Positions 59,134-64,000 of a DNA stretch of 64,000 nt are shown here, one piece after another. The notes beneath the pieces are model-generated. The model saw nothing but the letters and a program-made list of their open reading frames with translations. It was not told the DNA's origin and did not search any database. Made by a program: the position numbers and the translations under genes. How positions within the stretch are numbered: the first letter of the stretch is position 1; each line of letters opens with the position of its first letter. The stretch comes from Peribolospora baueri (taxonomy: Eukaryota > Basidiomycota > Peribolosporomycetes > Peribolosporales > Peribolosporaceae), in contig JAMDHS010000027.1 in NCBI GenBank assembly GCA_029717555.1, forward strand, positions 172,751 through 236,750. The letters run 5' to 3'.

Positions 59134-61646
59134 TTACTGAGCATTGTATGCCTGCTCGTGGATCGTCACACTCCTCCCACTCGGGTCCGCGGCGCATCCC
59201 CAATCGGCCCTAGGGATCCAGCGAACGGCGGTGCGCGCGGCGGTCTCGGTGGGGAACCAAGACTCGAAGATGTCACGGATCATGTACGCCTCCTTGGTGT
59301 CCGGAATGTCGACGGCCCAGCGTTTCGACGCCTTGCTCAGCTGCTCGTCAGAGACGACGCGAGACGCGTGTTCCTTCACGCCGTCGATCCAGCTGTACCC
59401 CACACCATCGGAGAATTGCTCCTTTTGGCGCCAAAGGATGGAGTCGGGGAGGTAGGGCTGTGAAGTAGGCAAATTTGTTGAAGATGGAGAGAAAGTAATA
59501 TGAGCTCAATGACATAGCTCGGGCGTGGATTTCACGGGGCAGAAGGGGCCGACGCCGACGCAACACACCTTCTCGCCAGGTTTCACGTCGAAAGCCTTCC
59601 TGAGAATGTACTTCTCCATGCGGGGCCGTCCTTCAGCGTCCTTCGTCTGAAGAGATCCCTTGGAGAACTGCTTATCCTTAGCGTCGATAGTCATAGCTTC
59701 TTCAAGGAAGGCCTTGTCGAGGAAGGGCACGCGCGCCTCAAGACCCCAGGCCATGGTTGACCTGTAGCAATGAAGTAAGGAGGAACAGAGTCAGAAAGGG
59801 GGGGGGATCAGGGACGCTGTCGGAGGCGGAGAAGCGTAGACCCACTTGTTGGCCCGGAGACAGTCGGCGGTGTGCAAGTTCTTGACCCGCCTGACACACT
59901 CGCGATGGAACTCTTCCCGACTGGGGGCAGCGTGGAAGTAGAGGTAGCCGCCGAAGATCTCGTCGCTGCCCTCACCGCTGAGGACCATCTTAACTCCCAT
60001 GGCCTTGATCTTCCGACTGAGGAGGTACATAGGCGTGGAGGCACGTACGGTGGTTACGTCGTACGTCTCCAGGTGGTAGATGACGTCCGAGATGGCGTCA
60101 AGACCTTCCTGCACGGTGAAGGTGTACTCATGGTGTACTGTGCCCAGGTATTTGGCCGCCTCGCGCGCAGCGAGCAGGTCGGGCGAACCGGGGAGGCCGA
60201 TGGAGAAGGAGTGAAGGCGGGGCCAAGAGGCCAAGGTGTTCATCTCGTCTGCAAGGGAATGGGAGATGTGAGCGAACGCACGTAGCGAACGGGCAATGAG
60301 ATGGTGGCTTCGAGAGCAGGAAGCAGGCCAATTAGCGAAAGCTCACCCTCCTCGCTCTCATCCACCCCCACCAACCCATCCTCGCCACCCGCCAACGGTT
60401 CGCCGTCAGGCACGGCCTGTCCGTCGGCGTTGGTCTTCCCTCCTCTGCCACCCACGCTTCTCTCATACGCTTCCCTCTGCAACGTTGACATGCGCTCGGT
60501 CTCCCTGGCAGCGATAGCGGCGATGAGGCTCGAGTCGAGTCCTCCGGAAAGCAACACTCCATAAGGTACCTCAGACATGAGGCGCTTCCGGACCGAATAC
60601 TCGAGCGTCTCACGGATCTTGACCAAGTCAACAGGGCGAGAAGGGACGTTGGAGTTAGGGGCATCGTCCTCCAACCAGCTGGGGTTGTAGTACCTGGTCG
60701 TAGCGCCCTTTTCCCCCGTCTTCTCATCGATGGCGTCCGAATACCAGTAGTGACCGGGAGGGAAGGAGCGAATGGTGTCGCACTCCTCGTGCAAGGCCTT
60801 GAGCTCGGAGGAAAAGTATATGGCGCCAGGATGCTTGGACGACCAGCCCTGGTAGAGGGTGGTGATGCCGATCGGGTCACGGGCCGCAAGCACGCGGGAC
60901 GGGGAGACGGAGGTGTCGACGAGGACGAAGGAGAACATGCCGTCCAGCATGTCCACGAAGTTGGGACCGTGCTCTTTGTACTGCGAGCAAACCAGCGAAG
61001 GGCACGTGCGCGGAAGTGCGAGCGGGTGGAAGGGGGATAGATCAAGCAAAGGTCGCTTTGGGAAGACGAGCGGCAGGAGCTGAAACTTACAAGGTGGAGA
61101 ATGACTTCGCAATCGGAGTGAGTCTTGAACTTGGCGGGCTGCGTGAGCAACTTTCGGAGCGCACGATGGTTGTAGATCTCTCCGTTGACGGCAAGAATGA
61201 GGGTGCCGTCCTCGTCGGTGAGGGGCTGCGCGCCAGTGTCTGCCAGGTGGATGGCGAAGCGGAGTCAGCCGTTTCGTTTCGTTTCGTCGCGGCCACGAAC
61301 GCCGACCAAGTGTGAACTTGACCCCCTCTACCCTGAAATGCGACCCAGACTCACCGACGCCGACGATGGCCAAGCGCTCATGGCAAAGGATGCTGCCCTT
61401 GCCGTCGCCCTTGTCGGAGACGACGCAGCCGCTCCAGTCAGGGCCGCGGTGGCGGATGCAGCGGGAGAGCTGGAGCATGCGCGGCCTATAGGCCGTGGCG
61501 TCTTGAACGTGACAACAGGCGAGGATGCCACACTGTCGGTTTTGAACGCATGGGACGATGATCGTGTGGCATTTGTTAACCACCAGTCGGTCCGATCCAG
61601 TCCGTCCATCTTATCGCCACGACTCCTCTCAAAAAGGACTCACCAT
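59134..61646 (-). CDS. ASN1: Asparagine synthetase (glutamine-hydrolysing)
   Basis: Exons: 61646-61644, 61532-61355, 61239-61091, 60980-60347, 60248-59846, 59761-59569, 59457-59134 (627 aa). All phases agree. The first coding exon is the ATG alone. The enzyme makes asparagine from aspartate, ATP and glutamine in the cytosol. After removal of Met, the nucleophile Cys2 begins CGILACC. The glutaminase domain shows [28 protein letters not shown] and [10 protein letters not shown]. The synthetase domain has the PPi loop [13 protein letters not shown] (about 255-261), [28 protein letters not shown] and [18 protein letters not shown]. Then come [17 protein letters not shown] and [18 protein letters not shown]. 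The exon 4 tail (ELSLIGLL onward) reads open but is an intron: splicing at GTGAGC 60346 gives the family-typical [17 protein letters not shown] junction. Confidence 0.96.
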
Positions 61647-62916
61647 GGTGAATCACTTAGCAGCGAGATGGAGACGAAGGGAGAAGAAGGCGGAGGAGAC
61701 GCCGGGCGACAGACAGGACCGCCGGCCGAGACAGATAAAGCGTTGAGCGCTGCGGCGAGCAGGGACGGAGAGGGGAGGTCGGACGGGGTCCGTCCGGATT
61801 CGGAGCAGACGGCCGAGGTGAACGAGGTGAGGGTGGTGGACAAGCGAGCGTCGTGGATGAAGGCGCTGGCTTTCCTGCTGGCGAGTCTTACACGTCGTCG
61901 TCGTCGTCCTGACTTGCCCGTATCAGTCCGCCTCACTCACTCCCTCCCTCCGTCCGTCTTCTCTTCCTCTCCGGCCGCTCCTCTCGCCTCGCCCCCGATG
62001 ACTCCCTTCTTCTCGAGCCGGCAGCTGCGGCTGCGGCCATCTCGCTCGCTTTCCAGCCCGAGCGGCGGCGATGGCCGGAGACGCGCGGAGAAAGGAGAGC
62101 GGAGCAGCGCCGACGCGGTTCGTCCCGAGCAGCAGTAGCGCGCCCCGTCACTCGCCGCAGTCGGCGCACGTGATGTGAGCTCTACCGTAGCATTCCTAAC
62201 CCTACCTGACCTGAGTGAGTTGCCGCGGCTCTTCTTCCTGGTGAGCACCAGTCAAGACAACAAACGCCGTGCGTCCTCGCCATGTCGCTTCCAGGCTTGC
62301 TTCGCCCCGTGCTCCTGCGCCCGAAGCGGAGGCCAGGTAGGGAAACAGCTGCTTCCCTCGTTTTCCGCCAGCGCCGTCTCATTTCGGGGCGTCGTCGCAA
62401 GCGCTGACGACAAGTCCGCGTGACTTCACTGCGACATCGGCACCTTATTATATATACTTACGGGAGCTGGAAGGTGAAGGGACAACTTGAGATGGGCAGA
62501 AGGTCGACGTCGGCCTGCCTCGAGGCGTTGCCTATTGCCCCATCCGTCCATGCTACCCGTTGTTCGCTCCTCATTGTTGTAGGCAAACGTGACCAGGAAA
62601 AGGATTGTAGTGTGGGATACGGACGCCCGATGAGTGTCTATACCGTCTTCTTCTGAAGAGAATGTTGTGATTTTCGAGCAGCAAACTTTGAGCAACGTGA
62701 AAAAAATCGGCAGACCCGCTTAAGCTCCAAGGTCGAGTCACGTCGAGGTGGGCCCTCGTTTCCAAGGCGGGTTGTTGAAAAGCGCGTGCGAAACTATATA
62801 TGGGACTGTGGAATGACAGGAAACAACCTCGATTCCCTCCCTTCAGTTCCATCGTAGGACTCGCACTTCACTTCGATTCTCTTCTCTTCTCGTCTCGATC
62901 CTCTAACCGATCCAAA
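61647..62916. other. Divergent intergenic region ASN1 / kinase-like gene
   Basis: This 1.27 kb stretch carries both promoters and the leader of ASN1. TATA-like TATATATA (62451-62458) and CTATATATGG (62794-62803) are present; the latter lies about 115 bp upstream of the kinase-like ATG. ORFs here are compositionally odd and unrecognised. Confidence 0.5.
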
Positions 62917-64000
62917 ATGTCGTTCGAGTCCTTCGGATGCTCTCTCTCGGAGGACGAGACGTTTCTCTCCTTCTCCTTCAAGCGTTCCTTTTCTCTCGTC
63001 GACATTCTCTTCGTCGCTGACCCTCTCCAGCCCAACTCGTTCGAATCTCGGATCGTTCGTGCCAACTTGCAGCAGTATGAAGGTGAAGAGAAGCCATTCA
63101 TGGATCTGAGAGATACGGTGATATGTAGCGGGTGGATGGAGAGGGTGGTGGGGCCTGCTTTGGACGCCTGCCTCGAAGCCGACCAGCGTGACGGCGAGCG
63201 TTCGGATGGTCAGTGTTGGCAGGTTAGCGCATTCACCGAGTCGGACGCGGCGGCCGCACAAGTCGGGGGATCGCATCAATCCATCTTTGCTCACACGCCC
63301 GAGCAGAGGAGCGAGGAGTGCCTCGAACCCCCTTCTCCTTCTACGACGACTATGGACAACGTCCGCGTGCGCGTGGACGGAGACACCTTGAGGTCCGACA
63401 ACTATCTTACGCGTCTCAAGACCGTCAACGATGTCCTGCGTTCATTTCCGACCGGAAACGGACGAGCCGCACACCAGCCCGACAGGGACAACGATGATAG
63501 GCGGGACACTACAGAAGGAGAGCGTGCGCATCAACCCAGTCTGTACGGCTTGGCCGACTTGGATATTATTGATGACGGGTTGGATTCGAGCAGCGGTCTG
63601 GTTTTCCCCGCTCGTCTTTTCAGGCCCAAGGAGGGCGCATCATCGCCTTTTGACCACGGCGAATTAAGGGGCCTCAACGGCAAAAATGCCGTCTCGGACA
63701 AGCAACAAGTCGCGCTCAAGTTCATCCATCCCGGCCAACTCCATCTGCGTGCCGAATCCGCCGAACATATGCTCTCGAGCTTTTACAACGAGCTGTCCGT
63801 CCTGCTTTCCATTCCGCCTCATCCTTCCATCGTTTCGGCTCCTCTCGGACTGGTTACGATTCCCTCCTCTGCTACACAAGCCCCAGGAGGAGAACAACAA
63901 GAACCCTCTTCGCCCGTTCTCGTCTGCGGCTTTCTCCTCCCCTTCTATCCAGGAGGCCCGCTTTCCGAACATCTGCCTGGGTCATCCCTGTCCCAACGTC
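62917..64000 (+). CDS. Kinase-like protein (5' part, runs off the right edge)
   Basis: An open frame of 361 codons starts at ATG 62917 and continues past the window. The first 250 residues are acidic, Ser/Asp-rich and not recognised. From about residue 270 the chain resembles a protein kinase N-lobe. KQQVALKFIHPGQL supplies a VAIK-type lysine. FYNELSVLLSIPPHPSIV fits helix C with its Glu and the HPNIV segment. VLVCGFLLPFYPGGPLSEHL matches the hinge and the start of the C-lobe, in the style of fungal-specific kinase-like proteins with a C-G-F-x-x-P-F-Y-x-G hinge. The catalytic loop and DFG lie outside the window, so activity cannot be judged. The minus-strand ORFs here are its shadows. Confidence 0.7.
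   Translation, partial: MSFESFGCSLSEDETFLSFSFKRSFSLVDILFVADPLQPNSFESRIVRANLQQYEGEEKPFMDLRDTVICSGWMERVVGPALDACLEADQRDGERSDGQCWQVSAFTESDAAAAQVGGSHQSIFAHTPEQRSEECLEPPSPSTTTMDNVRVRVDGDTLRSDNYLTRLKTVNDVLRSFPTGNGRAAHQPDRDNDDRRDTTEGERAHQPSLYGLADLDIIDDGLDSSSGLVFPARLFRPKEGASSPFDHGELRGLNGKNAVSDKQQVALKFIHPGQLHLRAESAEHMLSSFYNELSVLLSIPPHPSIVSAPLGLVTIPSSATQAPGGEQQEPSSPVLVCGFLLPFYPGGPLSEHLPGSSLSQR

Noticed and set aside
60249-60346. Open continuation of ASN1 exon 4 ([16 protein letters not shown])
   Set aside because: It reads open but does not match the family; splicing at GTGAGC/TTGCAG gives the conserved [13 protein letters not shown] junction in phase.
62735-62740. GAGTCA (Gcn4/Cpc1-type site) between ASN1 and the kinase-like gene
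   Set aside because: A single hexamer about 1.1 kb from the ASN1 ATG is expected by chance; there is no cluster.

Overview
The window looks like gene-dense nuclear DNA of a basidiomycete fungus. The genes are eukaryotic and interrupted by many short introns (mostly about 35-120 nt) with GTGAGT-like donors. Base composition is moderately GC-rich, and neighbouring genes often share bidirectional promoters of 260-310 bp. I could not name the species from sequence alone. Ustilaginomycotina or Pucciniomycotina would fit, but that is inference. I found no rRNA, tRNA, CRISPR array, transposon or virus-like gene. Gene models were built by joining open frames across GT-AG introns with matching phase, guided by remembered family sequence patterns; no alignment was run.

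Layout. 1-1137 (-): 5' part of an RG-rich, probably mitochondrial protein that leaves the window. 2174-5541 (+): a large protein whose C-terminal half is an eIF4A-like DEAD-box fold with nearly every catalytic motif lost. 6493-8945 (+): an unrecognised, probably nuclear protein. 9480-10150 (-): remnants of a decayed aldehyde dehydrogenase copy beside the intact tail-anchored fatty aldehyde dehydrogenase at 10617-13328 (-). 14249-16923 (-): glycerophosphocholine acyltransferase (Gpc1-like), divergent from a CLASP microtubule regulator at 17219-21614 (+). 21891-23401 (+): palmitoyl-protein thioesterase. 23920-27650 (+): glucosidase II alpha. 27975-29814 (+): a protein with two ZNRD2/SSSCA1-type domains. 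30042-35711 (-): Fig4 phosphoinositide phosphatase. 36153-38841 (-): Cdt2, the CRL4 substrate receptor.

Right half. 40269-41394 (-): mitochondrial SSB (Rim1), divergent from the splicing factor Prp31 (41653-43948, +). 44093-44980 (-): Erv1 sulfhydryl oxidase, divergent from an MFS transporter (45289-48148, +). 48149-50056: a poorly explained 1.9 kb stretch with a candidate small zinc-finger ORF. 50057-53153 (-): bifunctional PFK-2/FBPase-2, divergent from PIG-X/Pbn1 (53419-54381, +). 54593-55746 (-): SF3A2/Prp11, divergent from Noc3 (56022-58671, +). 59134-61646 (-): asparagine synthetase. 62917-64000 (+): 5' part of a kinase-like protein.

The genes are housekeeping and do not form one pathway. 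There are loose themes: splicing (Prp31, Prp11), secretory and membrane biology (glucosidase II, PIG-X, Gpc1, Fig4, Ppt1) and mitochondria (Rim1, Erv1). The most unusual items are the catalytically dead eIF4A-like protein, a cluster of MluI cell-cycle boxes upstream of Cdt2, and a set of extreme micro-exons: a 5-nt internal exon, a 16-nt exon, and first coding exons of only 3 or 4 nt.
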